A stretch of DNA of 64,000 nucleotides from Arion vulgaris (taxonomy: Eukaryota; Mollusca; Gastropoda; Stylommatophora; Arionidae), in NCBI GenBank assembly GCA_020796225.1, contig CM036775.1, forward strand, positions 6,996,893 to 7,060,892, written 5' to 3'. A program made the translations under genes and the position numbers. This document shows, one piece after another, positions 34,436 through 46,214 of the stretch. Position 1 is the first letter of the stretch. Each line of letters opens with the position of its first letter. A model generated the notes under the pieces. The model worked only from the letters and a program-made list of their open reading frames with translations, was not told the origin of the DNA and searched no databases.

Positions 34436-34439
34436 TTAG

Positions 34440-34728
34440 GGAAACTAAGCATGAAGAAACAATTATTAAGAGAAATAAAATTCAGACAAGTAAATATTGT
34501 TGGGACATAACAAGACATGACACCATGATAAAACATTTACTAGAGGGAAAGTTGAGAGGGAAGAGCAAGAGGAAGACGAGAGATAAGTGGAGGAAACTTT
34601 AAGAAATGGACAGGTTACAGTCTGGCAGTGTGCAATACCAAGGCGAAAGACAAAGGATGCTGTAGATTCATTGCAGCTAACCTTCGATGTGGAGACGCCA
34701 CCTGATGATGATGATGATATAATTACGT
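34440..34728 (+). mobile_element. RTE-like LINE 3' end with GAT tail
   Basis: KLRGKSKRKTRDKWRKL followed by stops, ending in GATGATGATGATGAT. It is related to the minus copies at 27150 and 32095. Confidence 0.65.
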
Positions 34729-34729
34729 A

Positions 34730-35260
34730 AGTTAGCACACAATGATCATAACATGCTCATTACCTAAGCGTTCTCTAAACAGCTGCGCTTCACTCTTGGT
34801 AGAAGACAAAGTACATAGAGGCAATCCTCAGTTGTAATTTCTAAACATTCTGCTGCTGATGTGGCAGTTAGGCTACCATGCTACTGGAGTGTACCACAGC
34901 ACAAGTTCTTCTGGTCTACTGTCAGGATCTCGGTTGGGTTGTTCCCTGGTCGTACTGGTTATGATTAAGGTCTTTGATAAGAGGGGATACCGGCTTCTCT
35001 CTGGCTCCTGGTCTGGTCTGGAACACCGTTGTCGTAGACAAGGAGATAATGCATCTGGTGGCCGAGGCTATAGAAAGAAACCTCAGAAATTAGAGAGAGA
35101 ATCTTTTCGTATATCAGAATTATTACAGGTGTTCACGCTCTGGTCCAGATGTGTGGGACCGTAGCGAAGGCTAGTATGCTTTAGTTACTGTAATCTATTC
35201 TGTCCCAGTTTCATTTCACTCTCACCGAACAAGAAAAGGTAATAGCACTATTCTAGGTTG
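34730..35260. other. no gene seen
   Basis: The 101-codon frame at 34859-35164 has no recognisable domain, splice context or repeat partner. Confidence 0.4.
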
Positions 35261-35264
35261 TTTA

Positions 35265-35493
35265 TTTTTTCCTATCCAGAAGCACTTGAGCTGAAAGCCT
35301 TCGGCTCGGTGCCCTGACATCGTAACCCTTCGACTCGTTCCATGGACATCGTAACCCTTCGGTTCGGTGCCACGAGCACCGTAAATCTAGGACACCTGTG
35401 GCTTTTCTGTCAGTCCGCGGGATTGAACCAGCACTCACAGGGGACTTGTCACCTGTAGCCCAACGCGCTACGAACACGCTGTGCAGGCGGGTG
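35265..35493 (-). mobile_element. SINE family 1, with internal duplication
   Basis: A copy of the 36498 SINE on the minus strand. The GACATCGTAACCCTTCG block occurs twice in tandem, making it about 22 bp longer. CTAGGTT at 35253 and 35494 is a probable short target duplication. Confidence 0.8.
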
Positions 35494-35599
35494 CTAGGTT
35501 TCTTTATAGACTTGTTAATAAAGTTCTGGATTCTCCGCTTCTAGGCTCAATGGTACTTCTAACTAAATTCAGCCATACATCGGCGAGTTCGTACACATA

Positions 35600-35878
35600 A
35601 GTCTTCTTATCTTAACCACATTTACCGTTAGGCGATGTGGGAAGAATTAGTTTCTATCTTGTGCCATGTGTGTTGCGCTTGACGTTGTCAGTCCATGCTT
35701 TTAAAGGGACTCTGAGATGTTATCTATCCATCGTGTTCTTGGCATGGCTCGTGCTCTGCGCCATGTGTGTCGATTATTGTAGGCATATAATGGTAGTAAA
35801 TGTGGTTCCATTCTCATTAGATGGTCGAAGCACTTGATTCTTTGCTTATCGATGTACTGTTTGCATGACACAGTTAGT
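35600..35878 (-). mobile_element. RTE-like LINE 3' end
   Basis: Its reverse complement matches 33630-33905 (AACAGTACATCGATAAGCAA, ACACGATGGATAGATAACATC). Confidence 0.75.
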
Positions 35879-36124
35879 TAGTTAGTTTATTCCTTTCGAG
35901 CCAAAGGCGGGACATAGGCAGAGGCGGCACCTATGACACAGCACACATAATATACACAATGTTCAAGTGCCCTTCGTGGTGGGTTTACCATACGATCACC
36001 ACGTTCTGCTAATACTGATACAAGTTCATTCTTTACTTCGCAATACGCACATCAATTTCTGTTGTAGCAAGGCTTACCAAGTTTTGAATGAAAATTACAC
36101 AACTCCTTACAGAAGAAAGTATAC
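35878..36124 (-). mobile_element. partial LINE 3' end with TTAG tail
   Basis: It opens with (TTAG)n and CCTTTCGAGCCAAAGGCGGG, as do the LINE ends at 5645 and 36220, then diverges. Confidence 0.5.
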
Positions 36125-36770
36125 AATCTTCCTTATCATCAATTATCTAATCATGTCATACAAGGAGGAACCCGTTCTCCACATTCTCCGCTCTATTTAA
36201 TATATATTCTATCTTATTAGTTAGTTTGTTCTTTCGTGTCAAAGGCGGCACATAGGGCAGAGGTTTTAGATCTCCATGTGATACGGTTCTTTGCTAGCAG
36301 TTGGAGATCTTGTATGGTTTTACATCCCAATAGTTTACTTTCTTGTTGAATGGTTCTTCGAAGAGTGTTCTTAGGTCTTCCACGTTGTCTTTTCCCAACT
36401 TGTGACCACATAAGGACTTTTCGATTTAGTCTCTTTTCGTGTGATCTAAGAACATGACCTAAATATTTCCACCTTCGTTTCCTTATTATATTTGATAGCC
36501 CGCGTGCCCAGCGTGTTCGTAGTGCGTTGGACTACGGTGACTAGTCCTTGAGTGCGAGTTCAATTCCGCGGGCTGGCAGAAAAGCTACAGGTTCCCAGAT
36601 TTACGATGTTCGTGGCACCGAGCCGAAGGGTTACGATGTCCATGACACTGAGCCAAAGAGCTTTCAGCTCAAGTGCTTCTGGATCGGAAAATAAAAAACT
36701 AAATTATATTTGATACGGTTTGTTGGTGTGTTCTATCTTAACGTCTACACATAATTCTCACAAGTTCGTG
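36125..36770 (-). mobile_element. LINE 3' end split by a SINE
   Basis: It matches 5562-5970. Minus translation reads GKRQRGRPKNTLRRTIQQES and LLAKNRITWRSKTSALCAAF. The SINE at 36498-36702 interrupts it. Confidence 0.85.
36498..36702 (+). mobile_element. SINE family 1, full length, 13-bp TSD
   Basis: Exact duplication ATTATATTTGATA at 36485-36497 and 36703-36715. The head starts GCCCGCGTGCCCAGCGTG; the B box GAGTTCAATTCC is at 36556-36567; an A-rich end (AAAATAAAAAACTAA) closes it. It is a clean nested insertion in the LINE. Confidence 0.93.
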
Positions 36771-36804
36771 GAGCTCTTTCTGTAAACTACGACTTCTAGA
36801 GACT

Positions 36805-37648
36805 TTTTATTGGTTATTGGTTACTAAACTGACGTCATTGCACTCGGGCAGACCCATAGGTGCTAGGTCTCCTCCAACAGATATCAAAGAGTATGCTTAC
36901 TGATGGTTCATGTGGCTCGCTGATTACAATGGATACAATCCAGTTCGACTTGAACAATGGGTAACTCCAAACTGCTTAAATCGCTTAATCGATTCAACAT
37001 CGATTTTAGTGTCCTCATGCAACAGAAAGTCGCGAAGAGACCGAAGAATATCCCCTTATCCATCTTCAACTCCCCAACAATCGATGCTGTTGATGCAAGC
37101 CTGTCCGCTCTCTCATTACCGTAAACACCCGCATGCCAGGACAGTATATCCACGTAAGCCTCTGGAGGTTAGATACTTCTATAGACGACATCCACTCATA
37201 CCGAAACCTGCCCTTCTGGATCTTGTGAAGCATCGACTGAGAGTCAGATACAACAACTGCCCCAGTAAAGGAAGTCCCAGAAATCCAATGGAGGGCAGCA
37301 GTAACGGTCTCAACCTCCATCCTCATACTAGAAGTAGTTGTCCTGTATGCCCCACTTCGCTCTGCAACAACCCTACTATGCACATTAGCCAAAAATACCA
37401 GCTGGATTTCTCACCACGTTGAACTGACTCATCGGTATATACAACAACATCCTCATCCCTTGCATTATCTTCTATTAGCTGCTTAACTGCGAGATCAGCC
37501 TCGCCACAATCTCTACATTATCTTCCAAGAGTAATGATAACATTGAGATAGTTCATCATGCTACCATCTGATGGGATCTATTCTTCCCCTTTTGGTAGGG
37601 TTGCAACCGTAGTGACCTGGCCAATTGTTCTCTCAGCCTGGGCCATCC
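36805..37648 (-). mobile_element. I-like LINE insertion in the unit of exon d
   Basis: Minus frames give an RNase H C-terminus and TTTSSMRMEVETVTAALHWI with SDSQSMLHKIQK (catalytic Glu and Asp regions). The flanks carry ACTTCTAGAGACT (36792) and ACTTAGAGACTA (37649), the same target duplication as in the units of exons e, g and i. It is frame-broken. Confidence 0.82.
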
Positions 37649-37694
37649 ACTTAGAGACTAAAAAAATTGAAATAACACAATTTTCTTCTCCCAT

Positions 37695-39258
37695 TCCTTT
37701 CGCTCTTGGTTCTCAGTTCTCACCGCTTCTCCAGTTCTCACCGTTCTCCTTCAGTTCTTACCGTTCTCCTCCAGTTCTCACTCTCCTCCAGTTCTCACGT
37801 TCTCTCCAGTTCTTACTGCTCCTCCAGTTCTCACCGTTCTCCTCCAGTTCTCACCGTTCTCCTCCAGTTCTCACCGTTCCTCTCCAGTTCTCACGTTCTC
37901 CTCCAGTTCTTACGTCTCCTCCAGTTCCTACGTTCTCTCCAGTTCTAACTGTTCTCCTCCAGTTCTCACCTGTTCCTCTCAGTCCTTACAGTTCTCTTCC
38001 AGTTCTCACCGTTCTCCTCCAGTTCTCACAGATCTCCTCCAGTTCTCACCGTTCTCCTCCAGTTCTCATCGTTCTCCTCCAGTTCTCACCTTTCTCCTAC
38101 AGTTCTCACCGTTCTCCTCCAGTTCTCACCTTTCTCCTCCAGTTCTCATCGTTCTCCTCCAGTTCTCATCGTTCTCCTCCAGTTCTCATCGTTCTCCTCC
38201 AGTTCCTCACCGTTCTCTCCAGTTCTCACCTTCTCCTCCAGTTCTCATCGTTTCTCCTCCAGTTCTCACTGTTCTCCTCCAAATTCACCATTCTCTCCAG
38301 TTCTCATCGTTCTCCTCCAGTTCTCATCTTCTCCTCCAGTTCTCACCGTTCTCCTCCAGTTCTCACCTTTCTCCTCCAGTTCTCATCGTTCTCCTCCAGT
38401 TCTCACCTTTCTCCTCCAATTCTCACCATTCTCCTCCAGTTCTCATGTTCTCTCCAGTTCTCATCGTTCTCCTCCAGTTCTCACCGTTCTCCTCCAGTTC
38501 TCACTCGTTCACCTCCAGTTCTCATCGTCTCCTCCAGTTCTCATCGTTCTCTCCAGTTCTCATCATTCTCCTCGAGTTCTCACCGTCTCCTCCAGTTCTC
38601 ACTTTCTCTCCAGTTCTCACTGTTCTCCACAGTTTTCACCGTTCTCCTCCAGTTCTCACCTTCTCCTCCAGTTCTACCGTTCTCTCCAGTTCTCATGTTC
38701 CTCCTCCAGTTCTCACTGTTCTCCTCCAGTTCTAACGTTTTCCTCCAGTTCTCACTATCTCTCCAGTTCTCACTTCTCCTCCAGTTCTCACCTTCTCCTC
38801 CAGTTCTCACTGTTCTCTCCAGTTCTCACCGTTCTCCTCCAGTTCTCACCGTTCTCCTCCAGTTCTCAACTTTCTCCTCCAGTTCTCACTCGTTCTTCTC
38901 CAGTTCTCACCGTTCTCTCCAGTTCTCACTGTCTCTCCAGTTCTACTGTTCTCCTCCAGTTCTCACCGTTATCCTCCAGTTCTCATCGTTCTATTCCAGT
39001 TCTCACGTTCTACTCCCGTTCTCACGTTCTCCAGTTCTCACCGTTCTCCTCCAGTTCTTACCGTTCTCTTCCAGTTCTCACTGTTCTCTCCAGTTCTCAT
39101 CGTTCTATTCCAGTTCACACTGCTTCTCACTCCAGTCTCACCGTTCTCCTCCAGTTCTCACCGTTCTCTCCAGTTCTCACGTCTCCTCCAGTTCTCACCG
39201 TTCTACTCCAGTTCTCACCGTTCTCCTTCAGTTCTCACCGTTCTCCTCCAGTTCTCAA
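37695..39258. repeat. 20-bp pyrimidine-rich minisatellite, about 78 copies
   Basis: The unit is CCGTTCTCCTCCAGTTCTCA, with many indels. The plus frame stays open for 568 codons because three 20-bp units make 60 bp. The array contains no ATG context or domains. The homologous places in the other units (42575, 49530, 56965) have only 2-4 copies. Confidence 0.95.
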
Positions 39259-39439
39259 AGCTAACTGTATTAAAACTATAGCATATGTGCAATTTCAGAC
39301 CAGCTGCCCCTTACTCCAGTCACGAGATACCCGCCTTGAACGGGAATCGTCCAATACCCTGTGATAAGTGGGTTGCTCGGGTTTAGTAATCTACCGGTCA
39401 GTAGTGGTATGACAGGTAAACAATCAATTTATTAAATAA

Positions 39440-39705
39440 TTGAATTGTCCAAGGAACCTTGTTTGAGTTATATTGAGAAACAAAGAATGGAGTGGTTTGG
39501 CCACTTTATAAGAATGCATCCAAACTCCACAGTATGAAGGGTCTTCTACAACAGAATGTCAGGAAAGAAGGTTAGAGGAAGACCACGAAATAGATGGTTA
39601 GATGGCATGGAAGAATCCTGACAAAGAGCAAAATAACAATTATAAAGGCTACCAGAACAGCGCAAGACAAAAGCAGAAAACTACGACAATGAGCAACAAT
39701 CCGGT
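39440..39705 (+). mobile_element. RTE-like LINE 3' fragment
   Basis: YIEKQRMEWFGHFIRMHPNS then GRPRNRWLDGMEES with stops. It recurs at 42828, 49785 and 57195 in the same unit position. Confidence 0.75.
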
Positions 39706-39714
39706 AGTAGTTTG

Positions 39715-40060
39715 ATGACAAAAGAAGAGGAAGAAGAAAACCTTGTTATCTCACGTTTTGTCGTCGTTATGTGCAATGTATGTGATTTACGAGCGGCAGA
39801 CAGAGAAATGGCTCACAAAGAAAAACGCCATCACATATGGAGACCGCAATGAGCAGACAGAACATCTTGTATATCAGCTCCAGTCTCCAGTTTCACCTGC
39901 AGCAACTGTGGGAAAGATTGACACTCTAGAATACACCGTTACAGCCACAAGAGACGGTGTGATTCAGCACAAAACAAACTATGTGACACAAAACCTATCG
40001 TCTCCTTAGATCAAGAAGCTCATGATGATGATGAGATTTGTGTCCAGAGCATGATGTCAG
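39715..40060 (+). mobile_element. zinc-finger LINE 3' end (unit d)
   Basis: Ends in a C-terminal finger (CSNCGKD-HSRIHRYSHKR) and an (ATG)n tail at about 40019-40033. The frame is broken here. The same module precedes each micro-exon of the array. Confidence 0.7.
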
Positions 40061-40211
40061 TTTTCCTACAAGACACCTTCAGACACATATTCCAGCACAT
40101 TCTCTTTCTGCGTGCTTTTTATTCACGTTTGCGTTCTTAAACATGAAAAACAATTATCTAGCACATGATGATGATGATATGTTAGATATTTCTCTTTCTC
40201 TATCCTGACAG

Positions 40212-40238
40212 TATTATTTCTATGAGTACCCACCCGAG
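40212..40238 (+). CDS. micro-exon gene, 27-nt exon d
   Basis: CTATCCTGACAG precedes and GTGAGTATAC follows. It encodes YYFYEYPPE, nine codons, phase 0. The upstream 120 bp (CTGCGTGCTTTTTATTCACG to TTTCTCTTTCTCTATCC) are conserved before every exon of the array, as is the first 45 bp of the following intron. The following intron lacks the RTE-m insertion, as with the other 27-nt exons. Confidence 0.72.
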
Positions 40239-40576
40239 GTGAGTATACATTTGTCTATGTTTTCTGGTATCATATTGTCAATGCAAATAAATAAAACAGA
40301 AACAAGTATATGAACATTTCAAAATGGAAACATTGAAGTTAGAAAAATCAACTTCTTAGACTGGTCAATAATAGCAACCTGCTGCCATGCAGGTCGGCTG
40401 GGACTGTCAAAGGTTGACGTAGTGCGAACCCAGTAAACGCTGGTTGAAATCGGACACGTCGCCGAAGAACAAGCACAAGAGCTCCAAATGGTACTAAAGA
40501 TTGTGACGTTAAACAAACGTTCTTGGCAAAGGCTGTTTATATATCACAAGAAGAATGATCAAAATGGCCAAAAAGA

Positions 40577-40641
40577 ACGATCGCGAGAGAAAGAGAGAGA
40601 GAGATAGAGAGGTAGAAAGAGGTAGATAGAGAAAGAGACTG
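40577..40641. repeat. (GA)n-rich tract, unit d/e intron
   Basis: GAGAGAAAGAGAGAGAGAGA type. Equivalents: 45350, 47550, 52126, 55032, 58290, 60002, 61707, 63413. The length varies between units. Confidence 0.9.
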
Positions 40642-40730
40642 GTCAATGAAGTTGTCAATATGAAATCATAGACATGAGAAATTGTGTTCATTTCTCGTGA
40701 ACATCCAAACAAACTTTGTCTCGTAATTCA

Positions 40731-41345
40731 CCGGTACTGGGGCCCACAAGGAAAGCAAAGAATAGGACCACTGCAACATAAAAGGCATATCGTTAGAGGC
40801 AACTGATGTAGTACACAGGGAAGCTAACCCTAGTAAATAAAAAGCTTCGTGGAAATCAGATGTGCTGCCAACTTGTAGTCGTATAACTGGCAGAACGTAC
40901 ACTCCTTCTTAGACTCAGATCACATACAAATCAAAAAGAGTGGTTAAACAAATGATCGATATGGAGCGTGTTCTAAGAAGAAATCTTGTAATTATTATCC
41001 TTATTTTCATTGTCATGTCATCATCTTTATTATTATTGTTCTCATTATCTATATTGTCATCATTTTGTTTTTATCATTATCTAAATTATACTTCTTCTTC
41101 TTTTTTTTTGAACGCTCCATATCGACCACTTGAGATCCACGTTTTGTGACTTGTATGTGATCCAAGCCTAAGAACGATTGTACGTTGTGCCAATTATGCG
41201 CCTACATGTAGGCCTGCACATCTGATTTATGCGACGCTTTTATATACTAGGAATACTCCCGATGCCTCTACCTCAATCGCCTCGTACGACGTGTTTTGTA
41301 GGTCTCAGTGTTACTAATCTGTATTCCCATTGATATTCCCTACAA
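40731..41345. repeat. inverted SINE family 3 pair, intron d/e
   Basis: A plus copy (40731-40985) and a minus copy (41090-41345) face each other tail to tail across a ~105-bp AT-rich spacer. Their pairing would give a long imperfect hairpin in the transcript. Confidence 0.85.
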
Positions 41346-41469
41346 GACATAGGCAAGCTTTGTGTCTATTGAAAATGTACTTTTGAGCAAAGTTAGAATG
41401 AAGAATACATTTTATGATGTCGTCAGAGAAAACCACTACATTGTGCAACTTCCCAGTAGCAGTGGGAGG

Positions 41470-41642
41470 ACAAAAGAAGAGGAAGAAGAACCACTTGTTA
41501 TCTCACGTTTTGTGGTCGTTATGTGCAATGTATGTGATTTACGAGCGGCAGACAGAGAAATGGCTCACAAAGAAAAACACCATCACATATGGAGACCACC
41601 AGGAGCAGAGAGAACATACTATATATCAGCTCCAGTCTCTCT
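41470..41642 (+). mobile_element. zinc-finger LINE end, cut by I-like insertion
   Basis: KEEEEEPLVISRFVVVMCNV and HHIWRPPGAERT, then the I-like element intervenes before the finger. Confidence 0.75.
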
Positions 41643-41656
41643 ACTTCTAGAGACTA

Positions 41657-42503
41657 TTGGTTATTGGTTACTAAACTGACGTCATTGCACTCCGGGCAGA
41701 CCCATAGGTGCTCAGTCTGCCCCAACAGATATCGAAGAGTATGCTTACTGATGGTTCCTGTGGCTCACTGATTACAATGGATACAATGCAGTTCTACTTG
41801 AACAACGGGTAACTCCAAACTTCTTAAATCGCTTGATCGATTCAACATCGATTTTAGTGTCCTTATCCAACAGACAGTCGCGAAGAGACCGAAGAATATC
41901 CCCTTATCCATCTTCAACTCCCCAACAATCGATGCTGTTGATGCAAGCCTGTCCGCTCTCTCATTACCGTAAACACCAGCATGCCAAGGACAGTATATCC
42001 ACGTAAGCCTCTGGAGGTTAGATACTTCTATAGACGACATCCACTCATACCGAAACCTGCCTTCTGAATCTTGTGAAGCATCGACTGAGAGTCAGATACA
42101 ACAATTGCCCCAGTAAATGAAGTCCCAGAAATCCAATGGAGGGCAGCAGTAACGGCCTCAACCTCCATCCTCATACTAGAAGTAGTTGTCCTGTATGCCC
42201 CACTTCGCTCTGCAACAACACTACCATGCGCATTAGCCAAAAAACCCCAGCCGGATTTCTCACCACGTTGAACCGACCCATCGGTATATACAACAACATC
42301 ATCATCCCTTGCATTATCTTATATCAGCTGCTTAACTGCGAGATCAGCCTTCATGTTGCACCAATCTCTACATTCTCTTCCAAGAGTAATGATAACATTG
42401 AGATAGTTCATCATGCTACCATCTGTTGGGAGCCATTCTTCCCCTTTTGGTACGGTCGCAACCGTAGTGACCTTGCCAATTGTTCTCTCAGCCTGGGCCA
42501 TCC
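41657..42503 (-). mobile_element. I-like LINE insertion (unit e), 14-bp TSD
   Basis: Exact ACTTCTAGAGACTA at 41643-41656 and 42504-42517. The minus strand reads MAQAERTIGKVTTVATVPKG and, after breaks, the RNase H C-terminus (YCPWHAGVYGNERADRLAST) ending near a CPEC motif. 5'-truncated. Confidence 0.9.
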
Positions 42504-42574
42504 ACTTCTAGAGACTAAAAAAATGGAAATAACACAATTGTCTTCTCCCTTTCCTTTCGCTCTTGGTTCTCAGT

Positions 42575-42636
42575 TCTCACCGTTCTTCTCCAGTTCTCAC
42601 CGTTCTCCTCCAGTTCTCACCGTTCTCCTCCAGGGT
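42575..42636. repeat. 20-bp minisatellite, 3 copies
   Basis: CCGTTCTCCTCCAGTTCTCA type; counterpart of the 1.56-kb array at 37695. Confidence 0.9.
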
Positions 42637-42827
42637 TCAAAGCTAACTGTATTCTAACTAGCATATGTGCAATTTCAGACCAGCTGCCCCTTACTCCAGT
42701 CACGAGATACCCGCCTTGAACGGGAATCGTCCAATACCCTGTGATAAGTGGGTTGCTCGGGTTTAGTAATCTACCGGTCAGTAGTAGTATGACTACAATT
42801 ATAAAACAATCAATTTATTAACTGATT

Positions 42828-43090
42828 GAATTGTCCAAGGAACCCTGTTTGAGTTATATTGAGAAACAAAGAATGGAGTGGTTTTGCCACTTAATAAGAA
42901 TGCATCCAAACTCCACAGTATGTAGGGTCTTCTACAACAGAATGTCAGGAAAGAAGGGTAGAGGAAGACCATGAAATAGATGGTTAGATGGCATGGAAGA
43001 ATCCTGACAAAGAGTAAAATAACAATTATCCAGGCTACCAGAACAGCGCAAGACAAAAGCAGAAAACTACGACAATGAGCAACAATCCGG
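42828..43090 (+). mobile_element. RTE-like LINE 3' fragment (unit e)
   Basis: Same as 39440-39705. Confidence 0.7.
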
Positions 43091-43099
43091 TAGCAGTGT

Positions 43100-43595
43100 G
43101 AGGACAAAAGAAGATGAAGAAGAACACCTTGTTATCTCACGTTTTGTGGACGTTATGTGCAATGTATGTGATTTATGAGCGGCAGACAAAGAAATGACTC
43201 ACAAAGAAAAACACCATCACATATGGAGACCACCAGGAGCAGAGAGAACATCCTTCTTATTCTTCTTTGCGTTCGTTCTTTACAACCAATGTTAATCACT
43301 CTTTGTGATATGTTTGATCTTTGCCAAGAACGTGTATACGTTGCACATTGGTTAGGTAGGCCCTAAACGCATAAGACTTTTACACGTTTAGGACACATGC
43401 ATCCGATTTCAGCCAAAGGGAACATCCTATATATCAGTTCCAGTCTCTAGTTTTACCTGCAGCAACTGTGGGAAAGATTGTCACTCTAGAATACACTTTT
43501 ACAGCCACAAGAGAAGGTGTGATTCAGCACAGAACAAACTATGTGACACAAAACCTATCGTCTCCTGAGATCAAGAAGCTCATGATGATGATGAG
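43100..43595 (+). mobile_element. zinc-finger LINE end, split by a SINE-like insert (unit e)
   Basis: The frame around AGAGAACATCC is interrupted at about 43255-43425 by a SINE-like piece (TTCTTTGCGTTCG to CCAAAGGGAA), and then the finger end and (ATG)n tail continue. Confidence 0.65.
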
Positions 43596-43643
43596 ATTTG
43601 TATCCAGAGCATGATGTCAGTTTGCCTGCAAGACACCTTTAGA

Positions 43644-44366
43644 TTCATCATCATTGCTCTCGTGGAGCATAGGGCCTCAACAGTTGTTCCCCACTCTTCT
43701 CGGTCCCTGGCTGTTCTTTTTATGGTCTCCCAGGTCAATTGAGCACTCTTCAGCTCCTCAATAAGACCTCGTCTCCAAGTCTGCTTAGGCGTCCTCTTTT
43801 TCGTTTTCCCTGCGAGTTCCACTCGAGTGCCTGTCTAGAGATACTCGACTGTGTCTTCCGTAAGGTATGGCCTATCCATCGCCATCTTCTCCTCTTGACC
43901 TGTGTCATCATAGGTTCCTGCCCTGTTCTTATACACAGATCTGTGTTTGTAACTATATCATACCATCTCAGTCTGAGAATCCGCCGCAAACATCCGTTGA
44001 CAAAGGTCTGGATTGTATTTGTATTTGCCCTAGTGAGTCGCCAAGTTTCCGAGAAAAACAGCAACACCGACTTCACATTTGAGCTGAAAATCCTGAGCTT
44101 TGTTTTCGTGGAGATGGCAGCGGACTTCCACAACATGTGCAGGATCGCAAAGGCCTGTCGGGCCTTCCTAATCCTAGCATTAATGTCCTCGTCTGTACCT
44201 CCTGATCTGCTGATCTTACTTCCAAGGTAGACAAATTCATCCACATCTTCTATGTCCCTTCACTCAATCAGTATTGGATCTTGCTGTATGGTGTTGCTAC
44301 GCATTACTTTAGTGTTCTCTTGACTGATTTTAAGACCGACTCGTTGTGCCGTTTGTGTCAGAGCAT
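43644..44366 (-). mobile_element. RTE-like LINE insertion upstream of exon e
   Basis: Target duplication CCTTTAGA/CCTTCAGA at 43636 and 44367. An open minus frame of 164 residues reads MDEFVYLGSKISRSGGTDED, VKRRRWRWIGHTLRKTQSSI and GKRKRG. The TCATCATCATT at the left is its tail. The same insertion is in units g and h. Confidence 0.9.
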
Positions 44367-44502
44367 CCTTCAGACACATATTCCAGCACATTCTATTTCT
44401 GCATGCTTTTTATTCACGCTTGCATTCTTAAACATGAAAAACAATTATCTAGCACATGATGATGATGATATGTTATATCTTTCTCTTTGTCTATCCTGAC
44501 AG

Positions 44503-44547
44503 TATTATAACTATGATTACGCAGGATATCCAGAACACACACCCGAC
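44503..44547 (+). CDS. micro-exon gene, 45-nt exon e
   Basis: CTATCCTGACAG/TAT to GAC/GTGAGTATAC. It encodes YYNYDYAGYPEHTPD, 15 codons, phase 0. It is one of the 45-nt lineage, with the RTE-m insertion 44 bp into the following intron. Confidence 0.72.
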
Positions 44548-44591
44548 GTGAGTATACATTTGTCTATGCTTTCTTGTATCATATTGTCAAT

Positions 44592-45037
44592 AAGAAAAAT
44601 AATTATTCATTTCTCTCCGTTATACGTTACATAGGGCCTGCAAGTAATTTCTCCATACCGCTCTATCCTGGGCAACTCGCTCAATCTCATCCATGGAACT
44701 GAGACCGATATTTCTTGCCTCTCTTAGCAAAGTTCGTTTCAGGGTCTCCTTAGGTCGACCTCTCTTTCTTGAACACTTTGCATCCCACTTCAATGTCTGC
44801 TTTGATATTCGTTGATCATTTCTCCTCAAGGTGTGCCCAACATATCTCCATCTTCTCTTTCTTATAACAGTTGTTACTAGTGGTTGACCAGACATGTCTC
44901 TGATTTCATCACTTCTCCTGAATTCGTTACATTTTATATTCATGATTTTTCGCAGACATCTATTTTCAAATGCATTCAACTTGCTTTCTATATCTTTAGA
45001 CATTTTCCAACTCTCGCTGGCATATATGTTAGGATTG
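44592..45037 (-). mobile_element. RTE-m LINE insertion after exon e
   Basis: Target duplication ATATTGTCAAT at 44581-44591 and ATATTGTTAAT at 45038-45048. An open minus frame of 127 residues reads MSKDIESKLNAFENRCLRKI, RKRRWRYVGHTLRRND and RGRPKETLKRTLLREARNIG. Confidence 0.92.
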
Positions 45038-45496
45038 ATATTGTTAATGCTAATAAGTAAAACAGAAACAAGTATATGAACATTTTAAAATGGAAACATT
45101 GAAGTTAGAAACATCAACTTCTTAGACTGGTCAATAATAGCAACCTGCTGCAATGCAGGTCGGCTGGGACAGTCAAAGTCTGACGGAGAGAGAACCCAGT
45201 AAACGCTGGTTGAAATCGGGCACTTCACCGAAGGACAAGCACGAGGGCTCCAAATGGTACTGAAGATTGTGACGTTAAACAAACGTTCTTGACAAAGGCT
45301 GTTTATATATCACAAGAAGAATGATCAAAATGGCCAAAAAGAACGATCGCGAGAGAGAGAGAGAGAGAGAGAGCGAGGTAGAAAGAGGTAGAGAGAGAAA
45401 GAGACTGGTCAATGAAGTTGTCAATATGAAATCATAGACATGAGAAATTGTGTTCATTTCTCGTGAACATCCAAACAAACTTTGTCTCGTAATTCA

Positions 45497-46095
45497 CCCA
45501 TGTGGTGCCGGCGCCCACAAGGGAAGTAAAGAATAGGACCACTGCAACATAAAAGGCATATCGTAAGAGGCAACTGATGTAGTACACAGGAAGCTACCTA
45601 GTAAATAAAAAGCTTCGTGGAAATCAAATGTGCTGCCAACTTGTAGTCGCATAACTGACAGAACGTACACTCTATCTTAGACTCAGATCACATATAAATC
45701 ACAAAGAGTGGTTAAACAAATGATCGATATGGAGCGTGTTCTAAGATTAAATCGTGTAATTATTATCCTTATTTCAATTGTCATTTCATCATCATTATTA
45801 TTGTTCTCATTATCTATATTGTCATCATTTTGTTTTTATCATTATCTAAATTATACTTCTTCTTCTTCTTTGTACGCTCCATATCGACCACTTTTTGTGA
45901 CTTGTATGTGATCTGAGTCTAAGAACGATTGTACGTTGTGCCAATTATGCGCCTACATGTAGGCCTGCACATCTGATTTATGCGACGCTTTTATATACTA
46001 GGAATACTCCGATGCCTCTACCTCAATCGCCTTGTACGATGTGTTTTGTAGGTCTCAGTGTTACTAACCTTTAGTCCCATTGAGATTCCCTACAA
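45497..46095. repeat. inverted SINE family 3 pair, intron e/f
   Basis: Plus copy 45497-45748, minus copy 45858-46095, ~110-bp spacer. Confidence 0.85.
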
Positions 46096-46214
46096 GACAT
46101 AGAACAGCTTTGTGTCTATTGAAAATATACTTTTGAGCAAGGTTAGAATGAAGAATACATTTTATGATGTCGTCAGAGAAAACCACGATACTGTGCAACT
46201 ACCCGGTAGCAGTG

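Noticed and set aside
36498..36590. Possible tRNA gene (also at 12200 and 19500)
   Set aside because: A and B box-like motifs are present, but the acceptor stem does not pair and a SINE body with target duplications follows.
37558..39264. 568-codon Ser/Phe/Leu/Pro-rich frame
   Set aside because: It is the 20-bp minisatellite read through (three units make 60 bp). The homologous loci in other units have almost no array.
43750..44244. Open minus frames with RRRWRWIGHTLRK as host genes
   Set aside because: They are RTE-like LINE 3' ends with target duplications, repeated in units e, g and h.
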